NCBI GenBank assembly: GCA_003669605.1
Contig: QWOP01000003.1
Location: forward strand, 1-50,350
Length of the DNA: 50,350 nucleotides
Origin: Planctomycetota bacterium
GTDB lineage: Bacteria; Planctomycetota; Planctomycetia; Pirellulales; UBA1268
Reading direction: 5' to 3'
The notes below the pieces were generated by a model that was not told the origin of the DNA, did no database searches, and saw only the letters and a program-made list of their open reading frames with translations. Below, piece after piece: positions 18,699 to 27,437 of this stretch. Within the stretch, counting starts at the first letter, position 1. The number at the start of each line of letters is the position of its first letter. A program made the translations under genes and the position numbers.

Positions 18699-19241
18699 TC
18701 AGCCTGATTGTTTCCCACGTCCTGCCAACGTGCCGGAGTGCTGTCTTTGCGTCTTTCCGACGGATGGCCGTTGTTTCGTCTCTTGCTTTCGAGCCCCTCC
18801 CTTGATCGCTTTCCCCTTTTTGAGAGTCGGCTTTTTCGGTTTGGCAGGCGGCCGGGCACACTCGGCGATCCGCGTTTTGATGATCTTCCGTACCAGCGCC
18901 GCCGGCGGCGCGGCGCCTGGCAGGAAGCGAAGCGTGCCCGGACTGGTGTCGTAGTCCCGGATCTGGTCCGCGAGCGTGGCCAGGGTGCTGCCGCTCATCG
19001 GGTGCAGAGCACAGTGCTTGGCAGCGGCCCGAAATCCTATCAGCGCGGTTCCGTCGAGCCTGTACGCTGGCATTCGGTAGAGAATGCATTCCTCGGCAGC
19101 AGGAACGGCGGCTCTGATCACCGCTCGGATGCGTTCCAGGGCCACTCGCTGCTCGACCGGCAGGCCGGCCAAGTAGACCTCGACGGCGGCCGAAGGTGTG
19201 CAGCCGCTCGATCGGGTGGGCTTTTTCGACGGCGTCGGCAT
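18699..19241 (-). CDS. DUF1801 domain protein with basic tail
   Basis: Small cytosolic protein of the DUF1801 (YdhG-like) family; biochemical function unknown. Residues about 15-125 form the domain, with VEVYLAGLPVEQRVALERIR, AEECILYRMPAY and a conserved CALHPMSG segment. The last 50 or so residues are very rich in lysine and arginine (KPKKPTLKKGK, KQETKQRPS), unusual for the core domain, and could bind nucleic acid or simply be disordered. ATG 19241 has GGAGAGC upstream. The total of 180 residues is longer than the ~120-140 of plain DUF1801 proteins because of the tail. It is divergent from the PfkB kinase gene. Confidence 0.8.
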   Translation of the reverse strand: MPTPSKKPTRSSGCTPSAAVEVYLAGLPVEQRVALERIRAVIRAAVPAAEECILYRMPAYRLDGTALIGFRAAAKHCALHPMSGSTLATLADQIRDYDTSPGTLRFLPGAAPPAALVRKIIKTRIAECARPPAKPKKPTLKKGKAIKGGARKQETKQRPSVGKTQRQHSGTLAGRGKQSG

Positions 19242-19387
19242 GGGGCTCTCCAGAGTGACACGGCGCTGATTCCGTCCATGGTGGAGGATCCATGGCAGAA
19301 GAGGGGCTTGGGACTGGGACTGGCCATCGACTATCCTGCCAGTTTCCCCATTGGATTCAATCCACCCGCTTCAGCTGAGAGTCGAGC

Positions 19388-20380
19388 ATGGCCGTCCCCC
19401 GGTTCACTGGCAGTCCGGTTCCCAGCGGCAAAAGCTGTGACGCTATTCTCTGCGGCACATGCGTGGCAGACATTCTCGTCCGCCCAGTGCCGCTGGGGAT
19501 TGCCCCCGGAGCGGGCAAACTCTTTCATGTCGACCCCATCGAAGTCACGACCGGCGGAATCGTTTGCAACACCGGCACGGCGATGGCCCGTCTCGGCATG
19601 CGAGTCGCCGCGTCGAGCCTCGTCGGCAAGGACGTGTGGGGGGATGTCATTCGTGAGAGACTTGCAGAGGAGGGGATCGCCACCGCCGCCCTCCAATCCA
19701 GCGACACGGTCGCCACCAGCACGACGGCGGTCCTCATCGATCCCAGCGGCGAGCGGAGTTTCGCCCACCATGGCGGGGCACCGGCAACCATCGACATCGG
19801 TTTTATCCGTCGACAGTTGCCCCACTTCGCCCAGGCGCGACTGGCACTGGTCGGCTACCTGGGGCTCCTTCCGGGACTCGAGCCCGATCTCGCCGAAGCC
19901 CTGGCGTTGATCCGCGGCACCGGTTGCCTGGTGGCGCTTGAAACAGCTGGCAGCGGCGGCACGCTCGCCCAAGTGGTGCCCGCTCTCCCACTGGTCGACA
20001 TCTACGTGCCGAGCCTCGACGAAGCCCGCCACCAAACCGGAGTCGACGATCCCCGCGGGATTATCGGCTGCTATCGGGAACATGGTGCCACTGGACTGGT
20101 GGGGGTGAAACTGGGCACCAAGGGGACGCTCCTCTCACCCGCTCCCGGAGAGTGGCTCGAGATCCCCTGCGTGGCGGCACCGGGACCGGTGGTCGACACG
20201 ACCGGTGCCGGCGACTCGCTCCTGGCTGGACTGCTCACCGGCCTCCTTTGCGGCATGGCCCCGCGCGACGCAGGCCTCCTCGGCGCGGCCACCGCCGCAG
20301 CCTGCGTCACCGGCTTGGGTGCGACCGCCGGTCTGCGCAACTTCGCCGACACCTCCCGCCTCGCCGGTCTGGCAGACTGA
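19388..20380 (+). CDS. PfkB-family carbohydrate kinase
   Basis: ATP-dependent phosphorylation of a sugar or nucleoside in the cytosol; the substrate cannot be assigned. The 330-residue protein has the N-terminal GG motif region (VTTGGIVCNTGTAMARLG), a lid segment (SGERSFAHHGGAPATI) and the C-terminal signature VDTTGAGDSLLAGLL, with catalytic Asp276 and the anion hole in TGAGD. Length and motif order match ribokinase-family enzymes. ATG 19388 follows a GAGAG purine stretch. It is convergent with citramalate synthase, with only 8 bp between the stop codons, so the neighbours give no functional hint. Confidence 0.88.
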   Translation: MAVPRFTGSPVPSGKSCDAILCGTCVADILVRPVPLGIAPGAGKLFHVDPIEVTTGGIVCNTGTAMARLGMRVAASSLVGKDVWGDVIRERLAEEGIATAALQSSDTVATSTTAVLIDPSGERSFAHHGGAPATIDIGFIRRQLPHFAQARLALVGYLGLLPGLEPDLAEALALIRGTGCLVALETAGSGGTLAQVVPALPLVDIYVPSLDEARHQTGVDDPRGIIGCYREHGATGLVGVKLGTKGTLLSPAPGEWLEIPCVAAPGPVVDTTGAGDSLLAGLLTGLLCGMAPRDAGLLGAATAAACVTGLGATAGLRNFADTSRLAGLAD

Positions 20381-20388
20381 AGATCGCG

Positions 20389-22035
20389 TCAGTTGCCGGC
20401 GCTGGTCCGCGCGAGATGAAAGGAGAACGCATCGGCAAGTGCCAGCCAACTGGCCTCGATGACGTTCTCGCTCACCCCCACGGTGCCCCACACCTTCTCC
20501 CCATCGGTTGATTCGATGGAAACCCGGACCTTGGCGGCGGTCCCCTCCTGGGCATTAATGACGCGCACCTTGTAGTCGAGCAGCGACATTCCCGCGAGTG
20601 CCGGATAGACCGGTTCGAGCGCCTTGCGGAGAGCAGCATCGAGCGCGTTAACTGGCCCGTCTCCTTCGGCCACTTCGTGCCGGATACTGCCAGCAACGAT
20701 CAGTTTCACCGTGGCCTCCGTCCGGATCACCTCCGCTGCGCTACCGACAGCCTCGATGGCATCACCGGGCCCGCCTGACCCTCTTTGGGCAGCACTACCA
20801 CCGCGGCTCTCGACCGAGACGTTGTAGGCGAGCTTCTCGAAAGGTGGGCGGAATGTGCCGGCACAGCGGTCGACGAGGAGATCAAACGACGCCGCTGCCG
20901 CCTCGAACTGCCAACCCTCGTTCTCAAGCCGGCAGACCTCGGCGAGGACGCGATCAAGAAGAGCCCGATCGTCACGAACGTCGGGCCGGGTGACCAAGGC
21001 CTGGATGTTGGACCGCCCGGAGAGTTCGCTGACAAGAATCCGTCGCTCGTTCCCCACTGCCTCCGGCGGAATGTGCTCGTAGGATTCAGTCGCTTTGGCA
21101 ACGGCGTGGACGTGCATGCCACCTTTGTGGGCAAAAGCGCTCACGCCCACAAACGGCTGCTCCGGTCGGTACACCATATTGGCCGTCTCGTAGACGAACC
21201 GGGAGAGTTCAGTGAGGTGGCGCGTGCCCGTGCCGCCGAGTACTCGGTGGCCGGGGAGTTTGAGGTCGAGGTTGGCGACGACAGAGATCAGATCGGCGTT
21301 CCCGCAGCGTTCGCCGATCCCGTTGATCGTCCCCTGGACCTGAACAGCCCCGGCCTCGACACCTGCAAGTGTGTTGGCCACCGCAACATCACAGTCGTTG
21401 TGACAATGAATACCGAGTCGGACATCGAGGTCAGCCTCGCGGAGGACAGCGCAGGCATCCCGGACCAACTCCGCGATCTGATGGGGAAGGGTGCCGCCGT
21501 TGGTGTCGCAGAGCACGATCCGGGTAGCCCCTGACCGGGCCGCCGCCAGGATCGTCTCGGCGGCGTATTGCCGGTCGAGTTTCCAGCCGTCGAAAAAATG
21601 CTCAGCGTCGTAAAATACCTCCCGTTCTTGGGCGGTGAGAAAGGAGACCGTGTCGGCAATCATGGCGAGGTTCTCTTCCCGCGACACGCCGAGCACCTCG
21701 GCGACATGGAAGGCGGAGGTCTTGCCCACAATCGTCACCACCGCCGTTCCGGCTTCGAGGAGCGCCTTCATTCCGGGATCATCGGCAGCCCCCATGCCGC
21801 GACGCCTCGTCATCCCGAAAGCCACCACGCGGGAGTGCGACAGTTTGAGCCCGCGGACACGGGCGAAATACTGGGAGTCCTTGGGATTGGAGAGCGGGTA
21901 CCCCCCCTCGATGAAATCGATGCCCGCGGCGTCGAGACGCTGGGTGATCGCCAGTTTGTCTTCCAGCGAGAAATTCACCCCTTCGCCCTGACTGCCGTCG
22001 CGCAGCGTGGTGTCGTAGATCTCGATCGATCGCAT
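20389..22035 (-). CDS. cimA: citramalate synthase
   Basis: Condenses acetyl-CoA with pyruvate to (R)-citramalate, the first step of the threonine-independent isoleucine route. The 548-residue protein has an HMGL-like barrel with DTTLRDGSQ (residues 8-16), IHCHNDCDVAVAN and INGIGERCGNADL, and a VSAFAHKGGMHVHAV segment. The C-terminal LeuA-type regulatory domain carries VNALDAALRKAL, LLDYKVRVI and TVGVSENVIEASW. The length (~530-550) and the FGMTRR segment separate CimA from 2-isopropylmalate synthase. ATG 22035 begins right at MRSIEIYDTTLRDG; the reading to 22143 adds unrelated residues. No leader peptide or T-box was recognised in the 227-bp divergent upstream region. Confidence 0.93.
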   Translation of the reverse strand: MRSIEIYDTTLRDGSQGEGVNFSLEDKLAITQRLDAAGIDFIEGGYPLSNPKDSQYFARVRGLKLSHSRVVAFGMTRRRGMGAADDPGMKALLEAGTAVVTIVGKTSAFHVAEVLGVSREENLAMIADTVSFLTAQEREVFYDAEHFFDGWKLDRQYAAETILAAARSGATRIVLCDTNGGTLPHQIAELVRDACAVLREADLDVRLGIHCHNDCDVAVANTLAGVEAGAVQVQGTINGIGERCGNADLISVVANLDLKLPGHRVLGGTGTRHLTELSRFVYETANMVYRPEQPFVGVSAFAHKGGMHVHAVAKATESYEHIPPEAVGNERRILVSELSGRSNIQALVTRPDVRDDRALLDRVLAEVCRLENEGWQFEAAAASFDLLVDRCAGTFRPPFEKLAYNVSVESRGGSAAQRGSGGPGDAIEAVGSAAEVIRTEATVKLIVAGSIRHEVAEGDGPVNALDAALRKALEPVYPALAGMSLLDYKVRVINAQEGTAAKVRVSIESTDGEKVWGTVGVSENVIEASWLALADAFSFHLARTSAGN

Positions 22036-22262
22036 GGAATGGAACCTGCCTGTGGCGTGGAACTGCCGGACACCACGGGGCGTTCCGACGGACCGAGGGA
22101 CTGTCGATGGGCCGCGAGAGCTTCCCCCCCCTCCGCAAGTCATCGTGGCGGGGGATGGGGGTCCCTGACGCCCAACGGCGCCCGGAAGAGGGCGACTGCC
22201 AGCCCTGAAGCGGAAACCTCTAGACTATTCGGCACGCTCGGGAGCGGCAAGACTCGGCATCG

Positions 22263-23117
22263 ATGCCCGCCACCCCCGCTACCGATGGCGTTGCCAACCA
22301 CCCTCGGGAACCGCCGTCGCCGATGAACCGCGTCACGCTCGCCTTGTGGCTCCTGCCAATCGGCATTTTCCTGGCGATGATCGCTGCGGCAGCGGGAGGT
22401 CACCGCGTAGCGCTTCTGCGCCGGCGGTCTGGTGATTCTCCCTCGACATCCGGTTCGAGTATCATCGATGCTGCGGTGCTCGGTCTGCTCAGTCTGCTCG
22501 TCGCCTTTTGGTTCAGCCTCGCCGGTGCCCATCTCGACCTGCGGCGGAGTTTGATTGTCGAGGAGGCCAATGCCATCGGAACGGCCTGGCTGCGTCTTGA
22601 CCTCCTCCCCCTCGCCACGCGAAGCACCGTCCAGGATCTGTTCCGGGATTACGTCGACATCCGGATGGCAGAGACACCATCGGCCAGGAGTCGAGAGCGA
22701 CGAGCCTCCCTTGACGAGCAACTCGATGGCGTCCGCGGGGCCATCTGGAAACATTCGGTCGATGCCGGCCGACAGTGCGCAAGCCCCCAGGCGGCGATGC
22801 TCCTCCTCGATGCATTGAATGCGATGTTCGATGCCGGCACCAGGCACGAGGCGGCGACCAACGCACACACCCCCACAGCGGTGCCAGTCCTTCTCGCTGG
22901 GGTCGCTGTGGTGGCCTCCCTGCTCACGGGCCACGAGATGGGGCGGAGCCAGACCTTCAGTTGGTTTCACCCACTGCTCTTCGCCGTCGTTGTGTCGACG
23001 ACGATCGGAGTGATCTACGACCTCGAGAAGCCCCGTTACGGATTGATCCGTATCGACGACTACGACAAGACGATGCGCGACGTCCGCCAGGGGTTTGACC
23101 GCGGGACGGGCCCGTAA
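22263..23117 (+). CDS. DUF4239 (bestrophin-like) membrane protein
   Basis: Inner-membrane protein of unknown role. The 284 residues show four hydrophobic segments: two near the N-terminus (LALWLLPIGIFLAMIAAAAGG and AAVLGLLSLLVAFWFSLAG) and two near the C-terminus (VPVLLAGVAVVASLL and HPLLFAVVVSTTIGVIYDL). Between them is the family signature LRRSLIVEEANAIGTAWLRLDLLP, then a charged helical loop with LFRDYVDIRM. This is the DUF4239/bestrophin-like layout. ATG 22263 is used; ATG 22323 (MNRVTLALWL) is an equally good start. It converges with ftsK with 24 bp between stops and diverges from cimA. Confidence 0.8.
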   Translation: MPATPATDGVANHPREPPSPMNRVTLALWLLPIGIFLAMIAAAAGGHRVALLRRRSGDSPSTSGSSIIDAAVLGLLSLLVAFWFSLAGAHLDLRRSLIVEEANAIGTAWLRLDLLPLATRSTVQDLFRDYVDIRMAETPSARSRERRASLDEQLDGVRGAIWKHSVDAGRQCASPQAAMLLLDALNAMFDAGTRHEAATNAHTPTAVPVLLAGVAVVASLLTGHEMGRSQTFSWFHPLLFAVVVSTTIGVIYDLEKPRYGLIRIDDYDKTMRDVRQGFDRGTGP

Positions 23118-23141
23118 CACGCTCGAGAGCTTGACGCGGGA

Positions 23142-26100
23142 TCAATCCTCGTCGTCCTGCTCTTCTGCGTCCTCTTCTTCGTCCTCTTCTTCGTCCTGCT
23201 CGTCGTCGTCGGTCTCTCCATCGTCGGAGTCGATCACAAACGACTCCGAGTCATCCTCCTCGGAGAAGGCGTCCTCGTCCCCTTCGTCTTCAGGGGATTC
23301 CCCGTCGTCGAGCGGTTCGTCTTCGGATGCCTCATCCGACTCCACCCCCTTCGCAGACACTCCCAGGGGACGGAGGCTGATCGCGGGCAACGCCGGAAGT
23401 GAGGTGCCAAGGGAGGTCGATGGCACGGCCTGCGGCTTCATCGCCGCCGCATGGGCGGTCATGTCGACTGCCCTGCCAGAGCCCGACGACTTCTTTTTTG
23501 CCTTCTTCAGCGGCCTCGTGGCCTCTGGGGCCTCAGCGGGCTGGAGTTTGATCCGTCGCCCGGGCGCCGGGTCACTGGAGGCAGCCTTCTTCGCCTCCCA
23601 CTGCTCCATCGTGAGCAGTACCTCGCGGGCTTGGGATCCGGCATACAGCCCGACGATACCGTCCTCCGCCATGAAGTCGATCAGTCGTGCACCGCGTCCG
23701 TAGCCGACACCGAGGGCCCGCTGGAGAAGCGACACGCTGCCACGCCCCTCGCGAATGACCACCTCAACGGCAGCCTCATACATGTCGTCTTTGTCCCTGG
23801 GCGATCCACCGGCGGGAGCATCTCCCGAGGGGGCTGGCTGGAGATTGACCAGTTCGGCGGCATACTGCGGCTGACTGGTGCCCACCACAGCCATCACCCT
23901 CCCGATCTCCTCGTCGGTGAGGTAGGTGCCCTGCCCACGGAGAATCTGGCTCGTCCCGGGAGAGAGGAAAAGCATGTCGCCGTTGCCAAGGAGCCGATCG
24001 GCACCACACTCATCGAGGACGACGCGGCTGTCTGTGCGGCTGGCTACCTGGAACGCGATCCGCGCCGGCAGGTTGCTCTTGATGAGGCCGGTGATCACGT
24101 CCACGGTCGGTTTCTGCGTGGCGAGGACGAGGTGAATACCGACTGCCCGGCTCTTCTGTGCCAGACGGATGATGTGCTGCTCGATCTCCTTGCCCGCGGT
24201 CATCATCATGTCGGCGATCTCATCGGCGATCACAACGATGAACGGCATCGTCGTGGGGATGGCAGCCGCATCCTCGTCGGTTTCCGGGCCGATCCGTTTG
24301 ATCAGTTCCTCCCGGCCGAGTTGGTTGTACTGCGTGAGGTGGCGGACGCCGACCTTCGCCAACAGGGCATAACGCTCCTCCATCTTCTCCACCGCCCAGG
24401 CGAGGATCGCCTCCGCCTTCTTCATGTCGGTGACAACCGGGTGCATGAGATGCGGCAACGACTTGTAGGGGGTGAGTTCCACCATCTTCGGGTCGATCAT
24501 CAGCATCCGCACCTCGTCGGGGCGGCGGGTCATGATCATCGAGAGAATGAGCGAATTGAGACAAACGCTCTTTCCGGTACCGGTGCGGCCGGCGATGAGA
24601 AGATGGGGCAGGGAGGCCATGTCGACCACCATCGGATTGCCGGCCACGTCTTTGCCGAGGAACAGCGGGATCTTCAGCGTCTTGGCCTTGGCCTGGGCCT
24701 CCTCCATCACTTCCCGAAGCCGGACCATCTGCCGAGTCGTGTTGGGGACCTCGATCCCCACCGAATTCTTGCCGGGGATCGGGGCCACGATGCGAACGCT
24801 CGGCACACGCAGCGCGATCGCCAGGTCGTCAGCGAGGTTGACGATCTTCGCCAGCCGCAGACCGGCCTCCAATTCAATTTCGTACTGCGAGATGACCGGA
24901 CCGGTCTCAATCTCCACCACTCGGACCTTGAAGCCGAATTCGGCGAACGTCTTCTCAAGCATCCGCGCCCGTTCCCTGACCTCCGACTCCTGCTCGTCCA
25001 CCCGGAGATGCTCGGTGGGCATGAGGAGTTCTAGGCTGGGGAGTTGATAGTCGGCACCCGTCGGGCCTGTCTCGTCGACATTCACCTCCACCTTCCGGCG
25101 ACGGCTGGCGAGCGATTTGATCGGTACCGGCAGCGCCACCGGCTCGTCGACCGACGACTCGGCTGCGCCGTCGTCGGCATCGACATCCATATCGCTCCTG
25201 TCGTCCATGTCAGCATCGTCGGCCTCGAACGCCGATTCGTCGCGGTCGGCGGCCGGCGGGGCCGGTGGCCGACGGCGGACCTTGATCGAAAGTTCCTTTG
25301 AATCGTCGTCGCCAGTCCCTGCGTCTTCCATGCCGTCGGCATCGGCGCCGTCGGCAACGCCCTCCTCCGCAGCAGCAGGCACCCGGCGACGCCGCAGTTG
25401 CCACCACGGCGCTGCCGCGGCTCCGCCTGCATCCAGAGAAATTTCCCCCTCAGGCGCGGCACCAACCTGATTGCCCTTCCGCGGATGGGCCACCAGCCCG
25501 GCCACCGTGGCCAGCGCCCCGATCAGCACGCCACCGGCAGCCGTGGCAACGGCGGCGGCGCGGAGGACGAGGGTGTCGCAAGCGAGGAACAGCCCGGTGG
25601 CGGTGATGCCACTGACGACGATCGCTGCCCCGGCATGCGCGAGCAACCCCTCGGCAAACAGCCGTCCAGTAGCGCCGACGGCTCCCCCGGGTCCCCACAC
25701 CGGTCGTGGCACACCGTTCGGGAGAAACATCGCCAGCAGTGTGCAGGCCCCGACGGTGGCTGCGACCGCGCCGGCGGCCCGCAAGGGAAGATCGGGCAAT
25801 GGGCGGCGGCGGAGGAGGGCGACGTCGAGTGCCGCCAGAAGCCCGAGCACAAGCCACGCGGCCAATCCGAGCCACTCCAAGAGCTTGCCGGCAAGGAACG
25901 ATCCCACAGAGCCGCAGGCGTTGAACGCCCGCGGATTGGTGGGGAATGCCCGGGGATCCGGCGGATCGGCCGGGTCGAAGGTGAGCAGCGCAGCCGCCAC
26001 GAAGGCCGTCAAGGCGAGGAGCGCCAGAGCCGTCATGTCGCGCAGCCGGTCGCGTGGGGCGATGCTGTCGGCGGCATCGGTCGACGGAACCGCGGCGACG

Positions 26101-26180
26101 TGTCCACGGGCCGACCAACGTCCGGGGGACTGGGCGGGGAGGACGGACGGAGCAACGAGGGGGCGATCGGCGGTGGCCAT
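23142..26180 (-). CDS. ftsK: DNA translocase FtsK/SpoIIIE
   Basis: Septal DNA pump that moves chromosome termini and helps dimer resolution. The 1012-residue protein has four or five hydrophobic segments (about residues 50-220) and an acidic linker (about 265-375). The alpha/beta motor carries Walker A GRTGTGKS at 531-538, Walker B MLMIDPK and a later ADEIAD. A gamma winged-helix DNA reader (VVIREGRGSVSLLQRALGVGYGRGARLIDFM) follows. After it come a basic patch (LKKAKKKSSGSGR) and a 66-residue tail (947-1012) with 43 Asp/Glu and no Lys or Arg, unusual for FtsK. ATG 26180 has GGAAAGGACT upstream. The motor looks intact. Divergent from the DMT transporter gene. Confidence 0.95.
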   Translation of the reverse strand: MATADRPLVAPSVLPAQSPGRWSARGHVAAVPSTDAADSIAPRDRLRDMTALALLALTAFVAAALLTFDPADPPDPRAFPTNPRAFNACGSVGSFLAGKLLEWLGLAAWLVLGLLAALDVALLRRRPLPDLPLRAAGAVAATVGACTLLAMFLPNGVPRPVWGPGGAVGATGRLFAEGLLAHAGAAIVVSGITATGLFLACDTLVLRAAAVATAAGGVLIGALATVAGLVAHPRKGNQVGAAPEGEISLDAGGAAAAPWWQLRRRRVPAAAEEGVADGADADGMEDAGTGDDDSKELSIKVRRRPPAPPAADRDESAFEADDADMDDRSDMDVDADDGAAESSVDEPVALPVPIKSLASRRRKVEVNVDETGPTGADYQLPSLELLMPTEHLRVDEQESEVRERARMLEKTFAEFGFKVRVVEIETGPVISQYEIELEAGLRLAKIVNLADDLAIALRVPSVRIVAPIPGKNSVGIEVPNTTRQMVRLREVMEEAQAKAKTLKIPLFLGKDVAGNPMVVDMASLPHLLIAGRTGTGKSVCLNSLILSMIMTRRPDEVRMLMIDPKMVELTPYKSLPHLMHPVVTDMKKAEAILAWAVEKMEERYALLAKVGVRHLTQYNQLGREELIKRIGPETDEDAAAIPTTMPFIVVIADEIADMMMTAGKEIEQHIIRLAQKSRAVGIHLVLATQKPTVDVITGLIKSNLPARIAFQVASRTDSRVVLDECGADRLLGNGDMLFLSPGTSQILRGQGTYLTDEEIGRVMAVVGTSQPQYAAELVNLQPAPSGDAPAGGSPRDKDDMYEAAVEVVIREGRGSVSLLQRALGVGYGRGARLIDFMAEDGIVGLYAGSQAREVLLTMEQWEAKKAASSDPAPGRRIKLQPAEAPEATRPLKKAKKKSSGSGRAVDMTAHAAAMKPQAVPSTSLGTSLPALPAISLRPLGVSAKGVESDEASEDEPLDDGESPEDEGDEDAFSEEDDSESFVIDSDDGETDDDEQDEEEDEEEDAEEQDDED
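23169..23204. repeat. 12-bp tandem repeat coding the FtsK acidic tail
   Basis: GTCCTCTTCTTC occurs twice perfectly (23169-23180, 23181-23192), with a degenerate third unit (23193-23204). Read on the minus strand it encodes repeated Glu/Asp residues at the end of ftsK. The in-frame unit (4 codons) suggests the tail can grow or shrink by slippage without frameshift. Confidence 0.65.
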
Positions 26181-26293
26181 GTGGAGTCCTTTCCATATGA
26201 ACTCTACAGGGCGGATCGCGGCAGGCGGCCGACGGGCAGGACGAACGAATCGCGAACGCTCCCCCGGAGGTACGGAAAAACGCGGTCGGAGGG

Positions 26294-27406
26294 GTGGCGA
26301 CGATCGCAACGCCAGCAGAAGCTCAGCAGGTGCCGCTGCGGACCGGCAGAGCGCTTCCGAGGCCGCGGGTCGATTGTCAGCCCCTGCCGGTTCCCGTACC
26401 GTCTGGGCCCTCCGCCGCCGATACCTTCCCGGCAGACTTCCCCGATGCTCCCCTGGAGTGGCACCCCTTGAATGGACTGTGGATTGGCGTAGCCGCGGGA
26501 CTGCTTGCCGCTCTGTTCAGTGCTTTGTCCTACCTCGTCTCCCGGCACCATGTCCGCACCCACCCCGAACTCCGGGAGGGGGAGGGGGGGATGCGTCTGA
26601 TCGTCCAGGCCCACGTGCTGATGGGAATCGTCTGCATTCCAGCCTGTTGGTTCTTCTGGCCAGAAGACGGCGGACCGGCGGCCGCGGAGTGTCTGCCGCC
26701 GGTGCTTGCCTGTGCGGCGGCCTATCTCGTCGGCCAGGTGTGCTTCTTTCGGGCGCTCAAGCGTGTTCCAGCGTCGCGCCTTGCACCGCTGTTGGGGCTG
26801 AAGATCGCCATGCTCGCCGGGATCGTGACCGTCTTCCTCGGTCACCCACTCGACACCCGGCAGTGGATCGCCGTGGCTCTCAGCGTTGCGGCAGCGTTTG
26901 CCCTCCAACGCGGAGACGACAGGCTGCCAGCATCGGCACTGGGATTGATGCTCGTTGCCTGCCTCTGCTTCGCGATCGCCGACTTGAGTATCGTGACCCT
27001 GATACGGGGCCTCACCGACGGTAGCGGCGCCACGCTCGGCCGCTTCCACGCCGGCACCCTGGCGATGAGCATGACCTACGTCGCCTGCGGGGCGATGCTG
27101 CTCCCACTGGCGCCCGCGATGCTCCCACGCAAGCTCACAGGCTGGACGCCAGCGATCCAGTTTTCCCTCGTCTGGCTCGTGGCGATGATCAGCCTCTATG
27201 CCTGCCTCGGTCAGGTGGGAGCGGTGTTCGGCAACATCCTCCAGAGCACGCGGGGAGTGATGTCGGTGGTCCTCGGCGCGCTCTTTGCACACCTCGGCTG
27301 GCACGACCTCGAGGAGCATGTCGATCGGGCCACGCTCCTCAAGCGGATCGCCGCCGCCATGCTGATGACGGCGGCGATCGCGCTGTGGTTTATCGACGTG
27401 TCGTGA
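26294..27406 (+). CDS. DMT/EamA-like membrane transporter
   Basis: Probable inner-membrane transporter of the drug/metabolite superfamily. About ten hydrophobic segments are visible, starting at GLWIGVAAGLLAALFSALSYLV and ending AAAMLMTAAIALWFIDV, with an internal duplication feel (SVAAAFALQRG mid-protein, LFAHLG near the end). The substrate is unknown. The start is uncertain. GTG 26294 gives 370 residues with a 58-residue proline- and arginine-rich leader and no proper ribosome-binding site. TTG 26468 has GGAG about eight bases upstream and starts immediately before the first membrane segment (312 residues). No ATG is available. Divergent from ftsK, convergent with the thioredoxin-like gene. 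Confidence 0.75.
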   Translation: MATIATPAEAQQVPLRTGRALPRPRVDCQPLPVPVPSGPSAADTFPADFPDAPLEWHPLNGLWIGVAAGLLAALFSALSYLVSRHHVRTHPELREGEGGMRLIVQAHVLMGIVCIPACWFFWPEDGGPAAAECLPPVLACAAAYLVGQVCFFRALKRVPASRLAPLLGLKIAMLAGIVTVFLGHPLDTRQWIAVALSVAAAFALQRGDDRLPASALGLMLVACLCFAIADLSIVTLIRGLTDGSGATLGRFHAGTLAMSMTYVACGAMLLPLAPAMLPRKLTGWTPAIQFSLVWLVAMISLYACLGQVGAVFGNILQSTRGVMSVVLGALFAHLGWHDLEEHVDRATLLKRIAAAMLMTAAIALWFIDVS

Positions 27407-27437
27407 ACGCCGCGTGACGGGCCGCGGCGCTCCGGGA

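Noticed and set aside
18684..18704. Bulged hairpin GGCTG...CAGCC between DUF1552 and DUF1801 genes
   Set aside because: The stem is interrupted, part lies in the DUF1801 coding end and no clean T-run follows, so a terminator call is not supported.
23451..25034. 527-codon open frame on the plus strand inside ftsK
   Set aside because: Antisense to the conserved motor and gamma domains; rich in His/Arg/Asp/Gly runs with no recognisable fold.
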